A stretch of DNA of 64,000 nucleotides. It comes from Humulus lupulus. Lineage: Eukaryota > Streptophyta > Magnoliopsida > Rosales > Cannabaceae. The stretch covers positions 106,345,143 through 106,409,142 of the forward strand of contig NC_084799.1 in assembly GCF_963169125.1 (NCBI RefSeq), given 5' to 3'. Under the pieces are notes generated by a model. The model searched no databases, was not told where the DNA came from, and saw nothing but the letters and a program-made list of their open reading frames with translations. Shown here one piece after another: positions 1 through 11,970 of the stretch (positions are counted from its first letter, which is position 1; every line of letters begins with the position of its first letter). Position numbers and translations under genes: made by a program.

Positions 1-824
1 CTAAATGGGTTGAAGCTATTGCATGCCACACTAATGACCACAAAGTTGTGCTTCGATTTTTGAAAGAAAATATATTTTCCCGTTTTGGTTCACCACATGC
101 TATCATTAGTGATAATGATACACACTTTTGTAATAAGCCATTTGAACATTTGATGAAACAATATGGCATTACACATAAAGTCTCAACACCATTTCACCCA
201 CAAACTAATGGTCAAGTTAAGATGTCTAATAGGGAAGTTGAGCACATTTTAGAAAAAACTGTGAATCCAACTAGGAAAGATTGGTCCTTAAGACTCACTG
301 ATGCATTATGGGCGTATCGTACCGCATACAAAATGCCCATTGGCATGTCACCCTACAGACTTGTGTAAGGGAAGGCGTGCCACTTACCTGTTGAGTTAGA
401 ACATAGAGCCTTTTGGGCAATTAAGAAGTTAAACTTTTCTTTAGACAAGGCAGGTGAGAAAAGAAAACTTCAATTGAATGAGCTAGACGAAATCATGAAT
501 GATGCATATGACTATTCAAAAAAATATAAGGAATGAATGAAATTTTACCATGATAAAAATATTTTGAGAAAAGATTTTTCTCCAGGTCAGAAAGTCCTTT
601 TATACAACTCTCGTTTGCATTTATTCCTGGGAAAATTACGCTCTAGGTGGTCCAGTCCCTATATTGTTTGAGTCGGTTTTCCACATGGGGCTATCGAAAT
701 TGAAAATCCTAACAATGGTAATATTTTAAAAGTTAATGGACAAAAATTAAAACCATTTTTAGAATTAAAAACCAATGAAGTGGATGAGATCCTCCTTGAG
801 GATCCTGTTTATCATGCTCTTTGA
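1..824 (+). pseudogene. Integrase catalytic/C-terminal remnant, Athila-type Gypsy element
   Basis: The frame beginning at base 3 reads the second half of an integrase core. It includes the SDNDTHF motif (second catalytic Asp) and the HPQTNGQ segment near the catalytic Glu position, though the usual Glu after GQ is not seen. The GKACHLPVELEHRA block and the later [11 protein letters not shown] block are typical of Athila/Tat integrase tails. Integrase would insert the cDNA copy in the nucleus. The frame is broken by three in-frame stops, at 366-368 (where the family has a Tyr in a YGKACH motif), near 535 and near 670, and ends at 822-824. The N-terminal zinc-binding part lies outside the window. 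It is dead by sequence. Confidence 0.88.
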
Positions 825-1528
825 TTCCTATTTGATCTTAATAACTTGTGTTTTATTTGTTTTGTTTGTTTTATGTGTGATTTAATTTTTGTTTGTTGTA
901 TCTTTTACTCTCTTGGCGATGCACCATATCGAGCTACGACTATTCTAAATTCTAGCCTCTTTTACTTTTCACATTTTAATTGTGTTTTAACACATTGAGG
1001 ACAATGTTTAAATTAAGTTGGAGGTATCGAGTTTATATGGTTATTATCATTAGGAGAGTATGTTTTATTGTGTTTTGTGTGGTTTGTTTGAAAGTTAAAA
1101 AAAAATCATTTTCATAAAAAGTAAAAAAAAATGGTGATATTTTTTATTTTCAATGATAAAAATCTTGATTGAATTTGAATTGAATTCTCTTAAGAATATG
1201 AATAATTTTTAAGATTTGTCTTTAATTATTGGGTCAATTTTGCTTATAACAAAAATTACATTTTTCATAATAAGAACATTTTTTTCCTATAAGTTTAAGT
1301 AAAAAATAATTTTAATGAAAACCTCCTTTTTTTTTTAAAAAAAAAAATAAGTGAAATTGACAATTTAATTAATTACATAAGCTTAACTTTTATTCATAAT
1401 AATTTTTTTTAGAATTATTTTCATTGCGCAATTTTTGAGAAAATCCTTTTTATATCACCAATAAAAAAAATTGTGTGTTTCAAATTTTGTTTTGCTTGAG
1501 GACTAGCAAAACTTTAAGTTTGGGGGTG
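825..1528 (+). other. Athila 3' noncoding region ending in polypurine tract
   Basis: AT-rich noncoding spacer between the integrase stop and the 3' LTR, with several A and T runs. Its last 13 bases (1516-1528, AAGTTTGGGGGTG) form a purine-rich tract that abuts the LTR. This is the expected primer for plus-strand DNA synthesis. No other gene is visible in it. Confidence 0.75.
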
Positions 1529-3418
1529 TGATAACTCTACAAAATAGAGTTATTTTACCATATTTTATAAGCTAATTGTTGCTTAGTTCTTGAGTTTTTA
1601 ATTGATTTATTAAGTTTTTAAGTAATTTTGAATTTATTAGTCTTATCATGATTTTATAGATTTTTGTGTGTTTTTATAGATATTTTATTATAATATATTG
1701 TAGTTTAAATTATTTGTAATTAATATAGTTTAGTTAGAAGTAAAAAAAAGTGCAGTTTCATTGATCTTTTATGATAAATTAAATTAAGTCTTAATTAAGT
1801 ATTTTCAAATATTTAATATGATTTATTTATAATTGAAAATATTTGATTGTGATTTAATTTAATTTTATGTTGTAGGAATTATGTTGTATCTTTTTTGTGT
1901 TTGAAAAATAAAGAGAAAGAAAGGAAAATGACATTTTTTAAGAGGAAATAACAAAAACAACATTTGGCACAAGGCCCATGCTCCAACTCACCCAGCTAGC
2001 CCCCTTGGGCCGCACCAGCCCAGGCCCGTCAACCTTCAGTCTCTGCCTCCATCTGTTGCAGCTCTCCTGCCAGACCACGGGCCCACCTCCTGAAGCCCCT
2101 TGGCCCAGCTGCCTCCTGAAGCTACCATGCCCCAGCCGTACACCAGGCCTCCTTGTGCTAGCACCTAGCCAAGCTCAAGCACCCTTCGGCCCAGCAAGAC
2201 CCAACCGAGCTCAATAGCCTCCCAGCCGCCTGAATTACCTGGCCCAGTCACCAACACCCTTTTCTTGAGCCCACAATGTACCCTTGTCCCCTTTGCCCAA
2301 AAATGCCAACTTTTTATCCAATTTTTCCACATATTTCACCACAAAAATCATCATTACATCCTATAATTTACCCCTATATGCCATATTTACTTTATTTAAT
2401 TAATCTAATCAATTTAATTAATTTAGGTTGATTATTTCAATACTCTCATTTTGGCTATAAATATGCAATTTCAAGACCGTTTTAAGTGCTTAATTTTTGG
2501 GTTACCATATTCTTTTCTACAATTTTCTCTCTACCATTCTCTCTTCCATTTTGGGGGGTTTTCAAGAGCATTTTCAAGTATGTATTTTGTTTATTTTGTA
2601 ATTTCAGCTCTAGTTATATGCTTCTAATCTTTTTCATAAGATTATTAAGATCATGATGAAGCAACTTGTAACTAGATAATATTTATGTTGTATGTTGATT
2701 TCCCTTGTAATGCAACAAAGTTGATGGATTTTTCTTCTTCATATATGTCTTTCATCTTTAATATCTCATATTTTGGATTGTTAGATAATATTGCACTTTG
2801 ATCTTCATTTTGCAAAACATAATATTCTTTGTGTAAGATGTGTCATTAAATTGTACACATCCAATGCTTAGAACAAAAATACTATGTTTTGCCTTATAAA
2901 TAATGTTATTTGATTTTTTGTTGTTTCATTAGGTTGATTCACATTAAATACTTTGAAATTATACTTTTTGAAAAGTGAAGAAAAATCCTCTCTTTTTAGA
3001 AGTAATTTGTGCTTAAAATTATAAATCTATTTGGGAAATGATAGTTTGAAATATTTTAACTATCACTAAAACTTGGGATTCAATATACTAATAAGTATTA
3101 TTAAACTTACATTTTGGGATTCGAGTATCTTAGTAATCTTTCCTTTCAACACTTATTGTCAAAATCATTACTGGTTTATTTTTATTCTCTTAAATAGCTT
3201 TATTTTAAATCTTTTATTTTATGTTCATGATATTAAATCTCATCAATCTTTGAAGCTAGGTTAGAATTTATTAATTTTGGTTTGAAATACTTTTCTTTTT
3301 TATTTTAGACAACTCCTTTGGGTTCGATCTCGTGCTTACACGAATACTATATTTTCATATACGATTCGTGCGCTTGCGAGTTATAAATTTTTAAAACATA
3401 CCCGTTTTGGGTCCATCA
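1529..3418 (+). mobile_element. Athila 3' LTR (about 1.89 kb)
   Basis: Begins TGATAACTCT directly after the polypurine tract and ends GTCCATCA. The length suits Athila LTRs. The body is AT-rich, but 1970-2260 is an abrupt GC-rich, proline-codon-like island. Its 79-residue ORF has no recognisable domain and I do not treat it as a gene. The 5' LTR lies outside the window, so LTR identity and target duplication cannot be checked. The right boundary is inferred from the TG...CA rule and the change of sequence character. Confidence 0.75.
2456..2463 (+). promoter_or_regulatory. Candidate LTR TATA box
   Basis: TATAAATA lies in the middle of the LTR, at the usual distance upstream of a transcribed R region. 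It fits the element's RNA polymerase II promoter. The assignment rests on motif and position only. Confidence 0.45.
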
Positions 3419-3898
3419 GGAATTCTATGGACAGGTTTGGGTAACCGCATGAGTCAATCATACATTTACATAATGTCTACATTTAATACAAATAATTACC
3501 ATTTATATTGGGATATGATTTGATAACAAGATAATAGATTCATGTTATCTCGGATAATAAATACGACAGCCTGGTCATAAATAAATGTATAAAGGGGATC
3601 CTGAGTCTCTGGGGATCACTGAGTATGCAATATACTAGAATTACCACGAGTTGGATATCTCCTCCAAGCTCGTACTTCGACAACTATTTAATATTCCAAG
3701 CTCGCGCTTCACAGCCATCGTATCCTTAGTTCAGGATAAACTCAGGACGCCTAACACCATGTATGACCACTATGAATCTCGAGTTGCTCACATGGATAAT
3801 AAGCAAATATTATTCCCCTTGGTTATTTCTCCGTGTATTTATCTGCCAGTTGTACTCGAGCTGAGTGAATGAACTCATGCTAAAATTAGGGTACAACA
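3419..3898 (-). mobile_element. Degenerate Tat LTR remnant, minus orientation
   Basis: The right edge reads GGGTACAACA followed by TTTGCCCCCAAG. This is the same arrangement as the 3' LTR/polypurine junction of the complete Tat element at 19495, so this is the 3' LTR of a minus-strand Tat relative. The left part abuts the Athila LTR and is probably truncated. A chance 73-residue ORF at 3651-3872 has no domain. Confidence 0.55.
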
Positions 3899-3910
3899 TT
3901 TGCCCCCAAG
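3899..3910 (-). other. Tat polypurine tract
   Basis: TTTGCCCCCAAG on the + strand, i.e. CTTGGGGGCAAA on the minus strand, sits directly against the LTR end. It matches the tract at 19496-19507, apart from one G fewer in the G run. Confidence 0.6.
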
Positions 3911-4164
3911 GTCCTGCTCGTGTATGATGTCGTCACTTTCTGACCTACACATTAGGGGCTTTTAGACTTCTGTTACATAAAACCACGCCTGCCCACTACT
4001 CGAGTACTGGACACGTGATCTATTGCGATTGGCGTCTGTTCGAGTTTCGAGTACTGCAATAATTGTCTTGTCAACTTTTTGCCGCCATTTGGTCTATTTA
4101 ACCTTGGCCCTTGGATTTTGAACTAACCCAATTGGATGGCCCAGATTAATTTCCATGATTTACG

Positions 4165-4172
4165 TATAAATA
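4165..4172 (+). promoter_or_regulatory. Candidate TATA box for the antisense ORF
   Basis: TATAAATA on the + strand, about 750 bases upstream of the antisense ORF start at 4916 and outside the LTR. The spacer 3911-4915 holds no other gene. A possible 5' UTR intron acceptor (TTTGTCATCAG) ends just before the start codon. An own promoter for this ORF is an inference. Confidence 0.35.
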
Positions 4173-4915
4173 GGATGGCCAAATTTCAAACCTCACCAAC
4201 TTTGCATGTAAAAATTTCCCTTTTCTGAACTTCCAAGCTCCCCAAAACTGTTCATCATGCCCATACATTCAGAAGCTTTCTAAGAGCTTCCAATTGCTGA
4301 GTCTACTCCCTCTAATCAACGAACGTATTTCCATGTACGTATCTCTTCCCTTGGTTTGAAAAGTTTTCCTCTTTTTCTTTTCAATGGAGTTTCTATTCTT
4401 AAATATCTTCATCCACAACACACATTGTAGTTACTATTAGGCTATTTATAAATGTTCATAGGGAATAGGTTTCGATTTAGGTTCAATGGGTGAGTCCAAA
4501 TATGTTTTAGAAATAAGACCTGTAAAACTGGGGAAATTTCTAGGTAAATCTTGGTAACCCTAATGGTGAATTGATTTAAAGAATACCCATTCGGGGTAAA
4601 GAAATTGAAGGATCTTCAGGTTTAAAACCAAATAGCTTAGGGGTTACGTTTTCTTGGGTGATTTTTCACTAAACCGCTTCTCAATGAAAATAGGGGTCTA
4701 GCATTTCTGATGCATAGATCCCTACATATCAAGGGACTGTTGGGAAATCGAGGCGCATAGCTTAGAATATCGTGTGGCATCACGCGATGGGGCTAAGGAT
4801 AACTTTAGCTCGTTTAACCAAAATAAACCTGTTTTGTCCTCCGTACTCTCGCATCATAGTTATAGATCATCTTAGGTCACCTACTAACTAGGATGCTTTG
4901 TCATCAGGCGATTTG

Positions 4916-5907
4916 ATGGCTCCTCCGAAGAAGAACGCTCCAAAAAAAAATGCCTCGAGCTAATCCTCTCAACACAAGAACAAGGGGAAGCAGGTCACCT
5001 CCGATTCTCCCATCCCACACTTTGGTCCGGGAGTGGAGAAGGAGCTCGTTATCGACCCCAATGCTTATTTTGAGGCTGAGCGTATAGTCTCAAAAATCAC
5101 GACTCAAGGGAAGGTCAACAAAATCCTGTTGAGTCACAACATAGAAATAGGATCCGACATTCTTCTCGCCTGACCTGCGTTTGGGGGAGAACAGAGCTGT
5201 GTCCCCTTCTAGGATGATTACGCGGCCTGAGGCAATGAGCATATGAAGGCCGACGCCTTCCTTCCTTTGGACTAGTACTTCGCAAACTTCTTGAACTGCA
5301 TGAAAATCGCTCCATTCCAGCTCCCCACAAACTCCTATAGGCTTATGGCGGGGCTGAAGTATCTGTTCGTGAAACACAAGTGGGAGGTCCCCACCCCAAC
5401 AGATATATTATACTTCTTCTGCCTTAAGGCTAGCCCTGATAAGAGAGGGTGAGGTGACGGATTTTCTTACCTCACACGGTTTCCCAACTCCGCCCCCGTC
5501 ATTGAGCTTCCTAGTCATCCAAACGACTATAAAGATCTATTCTTTATGTCGAATGGCTTCAAGAACTGCGAACACTGGTACTTTCACCGTCCTTATAAGT
5601 CTTCCATCCAGCTCGTGAATTTTTGTTCCTTTAAAATATTTCTTTTTTTGTACATGTCTTAATTGAATTTGTTTCTTGTGCAACCATATTTGCAAGGACG
5701 AAAAAGTCTGTGACCCTCGAGGGTCAGTATGAGAAGCTATCCAGACTTCCCCCAAGTGAAAATGACTATCACCAGGTCATGAATGGCGTCACGATGTTGG
5801 CCTATAAGTTGGTTGGCGAGGGTCAAACACTAACCTTGAGGACCCGGGATCCTCTTTCGATGATCCCCGAGCTCCCTTCCTCTCAAGAGGCCTTTGAAAA
5901 GGATTAG
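4916..5907 (+). pseudogene. Antisense ORF of a Tat element (putative gypsy-type transposon domain), decayed
   Basis: ATG at 4916 opens a Lys-rich N-terminus. A segment follows with MKIAPFQLPTNSYRLMAGL, which resembles the VAPFQITPNGYRMLVAL stretch of the intact relative at 20.9 kb. That matches the plant 'putative gypsy type transposon' domain family. Stops interrupt the frame near 4960, 5172, 5210, 5224 and 5268. An intron-like gap (about 5625-5697, ending TTGCAAG) precedes a second exon, 5698-5907, that ends in a stop at 5905-5907. It lies on the strand opposite to its host retroelement. The function of this ORF class is unknown. Confidence 0.6.
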
Positions 5908-6038
5908 AGAACCAAGGAGTACAATAGGAGTGCTAGAAAGAATCACTCAAAGATTGATCTTGTTTCACAAAGATATAGTTCACCTTCAAATAAATAGGCA
6001 AATTATGATGAGAGCCACAGAACAATATGTCCTACTAA

Positions 6039-6317
6039 TTAGGCTTTTTTAAAGATTATCCTATTATAGTTTCAACATTAGAAGAATTATGGGAGATTAT
6101 AGATGATGAAGATGATTTACCGGTAGTCATGAGATATTATTTCCTTATACTAAGGTTCACCTCTAAGTTTGAATTTCAATTCACTGACGAACAAAAGCAT
6201 AATATCTTAACGAAAATTCCCCGAGGTAGTTTCGAGGCTCATAGTAATGATGATTATGAAGAAATGGATGATGATATGTTAGATGAAGGGTCAGATGTAG
6301 AGGATCCTGATTTTTAG
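6039..6317 (+). CDS. Unassigned acidic-tailed ORF
   Basis: Open from 6039; the first ATG is at 6129 (62 residues). The C-terminus is very acidic (DDYEEMDDDMLDEGSDVED). An AATAAA-like signal (ATGAATAAAGTT, about 6415) lies roughly 100 bases after the stop, as in a transcript end. An upstream piece in another frame (5930-6050) may belong to the same broken protein. I do not recognise the family. It could be the tail of a captured gene, a retroelement ORF or an integrated pararetroviral remnant. The rest of 5908-6480 is AT-rich, without other signals. Confidence 0.3.
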   Translation, partial: LGFFKDYPIIVSTLEELWEIIDDEDDLPVVMRYYFLILRFTSKFEFQFTDEQKHNILTKIPRGSFEAHSNDDYEEMDDDMLDEGSDVEDPDF

Positions 6318-6902
6318 ATTTACCCTAGTTATTTTTAGTTTAGTTTATTCATTTCTTTAGTTATTTATTTATTTTTTTGAATTTATGATTGTAATTAGTG
6401 AAAATCTTTTTCCAAATGAATAAAGTTGTTATTTTTGAATGACACGTATGAGTTTGATTTTTCTACAATCATAATAATTTTGGAATAAATAAATAATGAC
6501 TGAGTTCGGTGAGGGTGGATACAAATCAATGGACCGGGTTCTGTATTGAGAGTTTAGGGGGCCATAGTAGTGGGAACGATTTTATTGATCCCAGCCCTCC
6601 CTCAATATGGTTAACTTTGGAACAACGATAAGTTTCGAGCCTGAGAATTAAGTCATATAGGATGGTTAGAAACAGACTTAGAAAATAATAAAGATGTCTT
6701 ATTTTTATAAGTATAGAAACACACCCTAATTTATAAAGATGACTTACATAATTTTTTTTCATAGAAATCATAACTGATAGGTCTGAGTTATGTTTGCTTA
6801 GACTAAGTTTTGCCTTAGAGCCTATTAGTGTAAGTTCTAACATGTTTTTCTCGGCTGTTAGAACTTTCCCGAAGATGTCGCTACAAAGGTCTGCATGCAC
6901 GA

Positions 6903-8058
6903 ATGCCAATGCCTCCCGCGCCGCCAATGAGACTAATGAAGCCCCTCTATTCTGAGGAAGGGGAACGCATGCTACCAATGTTGCTGCCATTAGAAATACA
7001 CGGCCACCAGTTGACAACACCACTGAGATTATTTGGCTACGTCAACAAGGTGAAGAACTGCTGCAGAAACAACGACAACAGACTCAAGTGTAGCCTCAGA
7101 CTCAGCCCCAGCCTCAACCGCAACCTCAGCCAGCGGCTCAAGCACCCCAGCAAGTAGGTCCATATGGAGGATGGTCGATGCCGAACTATGCACCTTATCC
7201 AACTCAGTACATAGAGCCAATCTACGAGCATTTCCATAAGCAACATGCTCAAAACTTTGAAGGGACAACCGACCCCTTCGAGGCGGAAGAATGGCTCAAG
7301 AATGTAGAGCCGATCCTAGCACACATGAACCTCAGCAACGCAGATCGTATATCCTGTGTTTCGTCTCTTCTGAAAAAGGATGCTAGAATCTGGTGGGATT
7401 TACTATAGCAAACTCATGATGTCACCACCATGACTTGGACTAGATTTGTGGAGTTATTTCACAAAAAGTATTACAACTCAGCTGCCATCGCTATGAGGGT
7501 AGAAGAGTTTGCCAGTCTGAAGCAGGGAAATCTGACAGTAGTCGAGTATGCTCGACAATTCGATCGACTAGCCAAGTTCGCACCAGAGTTGGTCCCAACC
7601 GATTTCTTGAGGGTTACCAAGTTCACCAGGGGACTCAGACCCAAGATTGAGCTGAGAGTCAAGCTTGGAAATCCTAGAACCACTTCTTACGCCAATGCTC
7701 TAGAAATAGCTATAGAGGTGGAAAGGCTCCAAGCAAATGTTAGTAAAGAGGAGGCCAGCGAGTCTGAACCCAAGCAGTAGAATCAGACTTAGAATGGCTG
7801 AAACCACAACAACAACCACCAGCACAACAATAATGGCCAGAAAAGGAAGCATCCTAAAAGTAAGCAGGCCGACAATGACAAAAGAGCACGGACAAATAAT
7901 AGGCCAGGTTATGTAGAATACCCGCAGTGCTCCACGTGCCAGAAAAGACATCCTAGGGAGTGTCGTGCAAACACCAAAGGTTTTAGAACTGTGGCTAGGA
8001 AGGTCATCACAAAAAGGAGTGTACGCAGCTCAAACAAGAAGAAAAGAGGGACAACAAG
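6903..8058 (+). pseudogene. Tekay gag
   Basis: Gag forms the virus-like particle that packages element RNA. A Gln-rich N-terminus is followed from 7178 by the retrotransposon gag core (FEGTTDPFEAEEWL, then WTRFVELFHKKYY). A stop splits the core at 7406-7408. The second part, 7430-7780, ends with stops at 7778-7780 and just after. Where related elements have a CCHC zinc knuckle, 7920-8010 reads CSTCQKRHPRECR followed by a scrambled second knuckle. The C-terminal region is shifted out of frame. It is not translatable as one protein. Confidence 0.8.
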
Positions 8059-8331
8059 ATGGTTCCAGCCAAAGTCTTTGTCTTGACCCAGGGAGAAGCC
8101 GAAGCTAGTAACAAAGTGTTCACAGGTAGGATTCTTGTCCTCGATAGTATATGTTCAGTATTGTTTGATTCGGGAGCAACACACCCGTATATCTCGTTAG
8201 GAATGATAGAAAAATTAAACAAACCTTGTGAAAGATTTAGAACTAGGTTTGTGACAGAATTGCCTTCGGGCGAAGTAGTTCAATCCTCACGAATAGTACG
8301 AGGAGTACCGATCAAAAAATCGAGGGCATAG
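8059..8331 (+). pseudogene. Tekay aspartic protease
   Basis: Contains LFDSGATHPYIS, the DSGA active-site loop of retropepsin-like proteases, which cleave the Gag-Pol polyprotein. The frame is lost in a run of six A residues near 8310. The coding information then continues one frame over ([13 protein letters not shown]) into RT, so the original polyprotein was continuous. The stop at 8329-8331 lies past the shift. Confidence 0.8.
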
Positions 8332-8337
8332 AACTAG

Positions 8338-10053
8338 AAGGAGAACTGATAGAGCTAGAAATCAAAGACTTCGACGTAATACTGGGCATGGATTGGCTAG
8401 CAAGGCATGGCGCAACCATCGACTGTAGACATAAGCAAGTGACATTCAAAACTCCTGACGGTCAGATACTATGTTTTATGGGAAAGGTTTTAGGACTACA
8501 GATACCACTTATCTCATCACTCAAAGCTCAGAGGATGATAGAGAAAGGATGTCACACATTCTTAGCAAGCATCATGAATGTGGCACAAGAAACACCACTA
8601 AAGGTTGGAGACATCCGCGTTATAAAGAAATTTCCAGAGATATTTCTTGATGACTTAGCAGGGTTATCGCCTACTTGGGAAGTTGACTTCACAATCGAAT
8701 TAGTACCAGGAAACAAGCCTATCTCCAAGGCACCATACCAGATGGCACCTACTGAACTCAAGGAGTTGAAAATGCAGTTGCAAGAACTCTTAGACTTGGG
8801 CTTCATCAGACCAAGCCATTCACCATGGGGAGCACCAGTTCTATTTGTGAAGAAGAAGGATGGAAGCATGAGAATGTGTATAGATTACCGCGAGCTGAAC
8901 AAGGTGACAATTAAGAATAAGTACCCGCTACCCCGGATCGACAACTTATTTGATCAACTCCGAGGAGCGACCATGTTTTCTATGATTGATCTACGGTTAG
9001 GTTATCACCAGCTCAAGGTGCGAGAAAATGATATACCAAAGACACCTTTTAGAACTCGATATGGACATTACGAGTTTCTAGTTATGTCTTTTGGTCTTAC
9101 CAACACTCCAGCCGCATTTATGGATTTAATGAATCGGGTCTTCAAGGACTACTTGGAAAAATTCGTCATAGTATTCATTGACGATATTTTGGTGTACTCA
9201 AAGGATGAAGTCAAGCACGATGAACATTTAAGATTGATTATGCTACGATTGAAGGAGCATCAACTTTATGCGAAGTTCAAGAAGTGCAAATTTTGGCTAT
9301 CGCAATTAGGGTTCCTCGGCCATATAGTATCCAAGGACGCAGTTGTTGTAAACCCAGCTAAGGTAGAGGCTGTGAAAGGATTGGCCAACACCTAAGAATG
9401 CGTCAAAAGTTAGAAGTTTTCTTGGGCTTGCAGGCTATTATTGGAGATTTGTAGAAGGCTTTTCTAAGACAGCCGCTCTACTTACTAACCTGACCCGGAA
9501 AAAACAAAAGTTCAACTGGACAAATAGATGTCAAGAGAGCTTCCAGTTGCTCAAGGATAAGTTATGCTCAGCACCAATACTTTGTGTACTGACACCCAAC
9601 AACAAGTTTGTAGTATACTGTGATGCATCGAAGCAAGGTTTGGGTTGTGTGCTGATGCAGAATGATAAAGTGATAGCCTATGCCTCAAGGCAGCTGAAGG
9701 AATACGAGCAACTCTATCCAACACACGATATGGAGTTGGCAGCAGTGGTCTTCACATTGAAAATATGGTGCCACTATCTTTATGGAGAACGGTGTGAGAT
9801 ATATACGGACCACAAGAGCTTAAAATATTTCTTCACACAGAAAGAGCTTAACATGAGGCAGCGCAGGTGGTTAGAATTAGTAAAATATTATGACTGCAAA
9901 ATCCTATACCACCCAGGGAAAGCAAACGTATTTGCAGATGCGCTAATCTGGAAGAGTTACAGAAATCTAGTAGCATTATTTGGAATAAAAAAGCAGCTAC
10001 AACAAGAGCTGATGAATGTCCGGAGTAGAACTAGTCATTGGTCAACTGGCTAA
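8338..10053 (+). pseudogene. Tekay reverse transcriptase and RNase H
   Basis: 8388-9395 encodes the RT, with fingers ([16 protein letters not shown]), palm ([15 protein letters not shown]) and the catalytic [10 protein letters not shown]; the Ty3-type FIDD box is intact. An extra G near 9380 shifts the frame. RT connection and RNase H continue from about 9400 through 9547-10053, with [23 protein letters not shown] and [13 protein letters not shown] copies the RNA and RNase H removes it. The family has the catalytic Asp-Glu-Asp residues seen here, although the shift prevents one product. Past 9960 the reading frame decays again. Confidence 0.87.
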
Positions 10054-11480
10054 CTTGTCCATCCAATCAAGTCTATTAGAAGATATATGGATCGGGCAAG
10101 GGCATGATGACATTTTGTATCGCATATGGCTGCATTCAATGAAGGCAAGACTACAGATTTCTCTATATCAGGACAGGGGTTCTTGAGATATAAAGGACGG
10201 TTGTGTGTGCCGAATGACCGTGGAATTAAGATGAAGATGTTAGAAGAGGCACACACTACTCCATCCTCAGTTCACCTGGGGTCGACCAAGATGACTCACG
10301 ACCTTAAGGCACTATACTGGTGACCAAGAATGAAGAAAGACGTAGCAGAGTATGTGCCCAAATGCCTTATATGCCATCAAGTAAAAGTAGAACATCAGCT
10401 ACCCACAGGCTTATTGCAACCACTTAGTATTCTTGAATGGAAGTGGGAAGATATAGCCATGGACTTCGTAACAGGATTACCACGAACAAATAAGTAGCAC
10501 GACTCGGCTTGGGTTGTGGTAGATAGACTCACTAAGTCAGCTCACTTCCTACCTTTCAAGACTACGTACACTGCTGACCAGTACGCAGGCATTTATGTTC
10601 GAGAAATAGTACGACTGCATGGAATCCCTAAGACCATAGTATCAGATAGAGGATCAGTGTTTACATCGAGATTTTGGGGAAGCATGCAACAAGTCATGGG
10701 TACCAATTTAAGTCTTAGTACCGCATTTCATCCTCAGACTGACGGTCAATCCGAGCGTACCATACAGATTTTAGAAGATATGTTGGGCGCTTGTGTACTG
10801 GACTTCGGAGGATCGTGGAGTGAGTACTTGCCACTTATAGAGTTTTCCTACAATAATAGCTACCAGGCAACAATCGGTATGGTACCCTATGAGTTACTTT
10901 ATGGAAGGAAGTGTCGATCGTCGTTACATTGGGACGAGGTAGAAGAAAGAAAACTTCTTGGACCCAAAGCTGTTAGAGAGGCTCAGGATGCAGTGGTGCT
11001 GATTAGAAAGCGTATGTTCACTGCTCAGAGTCGACAAAAAAGTTATGCGAATGTCAAGTTGGAGATCAAGTCTTCTTGAAGATATCTCCTATGAATGGAG
11101 TGAAGCGGTTTGGGAAGAAAGGAAAACTTAGTCCCCAGTTTATAGGTACTTTTGAGATATTGGATAAGGTGGGAACAATTGCATATAGATTAGCCCTACC
11201 GCCAGCTCTAGCAGATAGTCACAATGTGTTTCACATCTCGATGTTGTGTAGATATGTGTCAGACCTATCTCACGTCCTCAAGTACGATACGATAGCACTC
11301 CAGAAAGACTTGAGTTACGTGGAATGACCGGTTAGCATCCTAGAGAAGAGGATGAAGGAATTATGATCTAAGATTATTCCAATGGTCAAGGTCCTATGGA
11401 ATAATAGTTCAAAATGGGAGGCAACATGGGAGTTGGAGGAAGACATCCTAGCATGGTATCTGAAATTGTTTGGTAAGTAA
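10054..11480 (+). pseudogene. Tekay integrase with chromodomain-like C-terminus
   Basis: The zinc-binding part (EEAHTTPSSVHLGSTKM, then CLICHQVK) carries a stop at 10321-10323 between its His and Cys pairs. The core from 10500 has VVVDRLTKSAHF (the family's first Asp lies just before), IVSDRGSVFTS and HPQTDGQSERT. A second stop lies at 10495-10497. Near 11050 the frame shifts into 11076-11327 (the GKLSPQFIGTFEIL module, then HNVFHISML). A decayed chromodomain-like segment (SSKWEATWELEED) ends at 11478-11480. Chromodomains steer insertion toward heterochromatin in this lineage. Confidence 0.83.
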
Positions 11481-11546
11481 ATTTCGGGAACGGAATTCTT
11501 TTAAGTAGGGGAGAATTGTAGCGTCTCAAAAAATTTCTTAGCTAGA

Positions 11547-11585
<39 letters not shown>
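11547..11585 (+). repeat. (TAG)13 microsatellite
   Basis: Thirteen uninterrupted TAG units near the start of the Tekay LTR. Length polymorphism between individuals is likely. Confidence 0.95.
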
Positions 11586-11970
11586 CTTGTAGTATTTTAG
11601 TTTTCGTGGATATTGGTTCAAGCCGGGATTTATTTGGAAACTCAAAGAAATAGTTATGGATTTTATAAGTTTAACCTATAGTTTAGAAATATTAATTATA
11701 ACATAAGGTTTGATTAATATAGCTGGTCCTAGAAATATTATTTACTATAAACTAAGGTTTAGATATAATTATTAAGAGCATGACACTTGTCACATGCTTG
11801 TTCATTTAAGGATTTAAGGATTTTAGATGAATTAATTAATAATGGATGAATCTAGAAGCTCTAGAACTTTCCAGCAGCTGTTAGGATCACATTTTTATTT
11901 AGTCAAAGTTGTTTAACATACTTTAAATATGCTGAAAATGTGCAAAAATATGTTTAAAATATCAGCGTAT

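Larger units (their letters stand above)
6481..11516 (+). mobile_element. Tekay-type chromovirus (Ty3/Gypsy), internal region, 5' LTR missing
   Basis: The order gag, protease, RT, RNase H, integrase, chromodomain-like tail, polypurine tract is complete, and it is followed by a 2-kb LTR. The first 420 bases (6481-6900) are noncoding leader without a recognisable primer site. No matching LTR precedes them, so the 5' end was deleted or replaced. Motifs such as GMDWLARHG and the integrase DFVTGLPRT segment are typical of Tekay/Del chromoviruses. The end AAGTAGGGGAGAAT (11503-11516) is the polypurine tract. Confidence 0.85.

Noticed and set aside
1978..2217. Proline-rich 79-residue ORF in the Athila LTR
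   Set aside because: It lies wholly inside an LTR, has no domain, and its composition follows from a local GC-rich island.
11547..11585. CRISPR-like or satellite array
   Set aside because: It is a plain trinucleotide microsatellite with no spacers.
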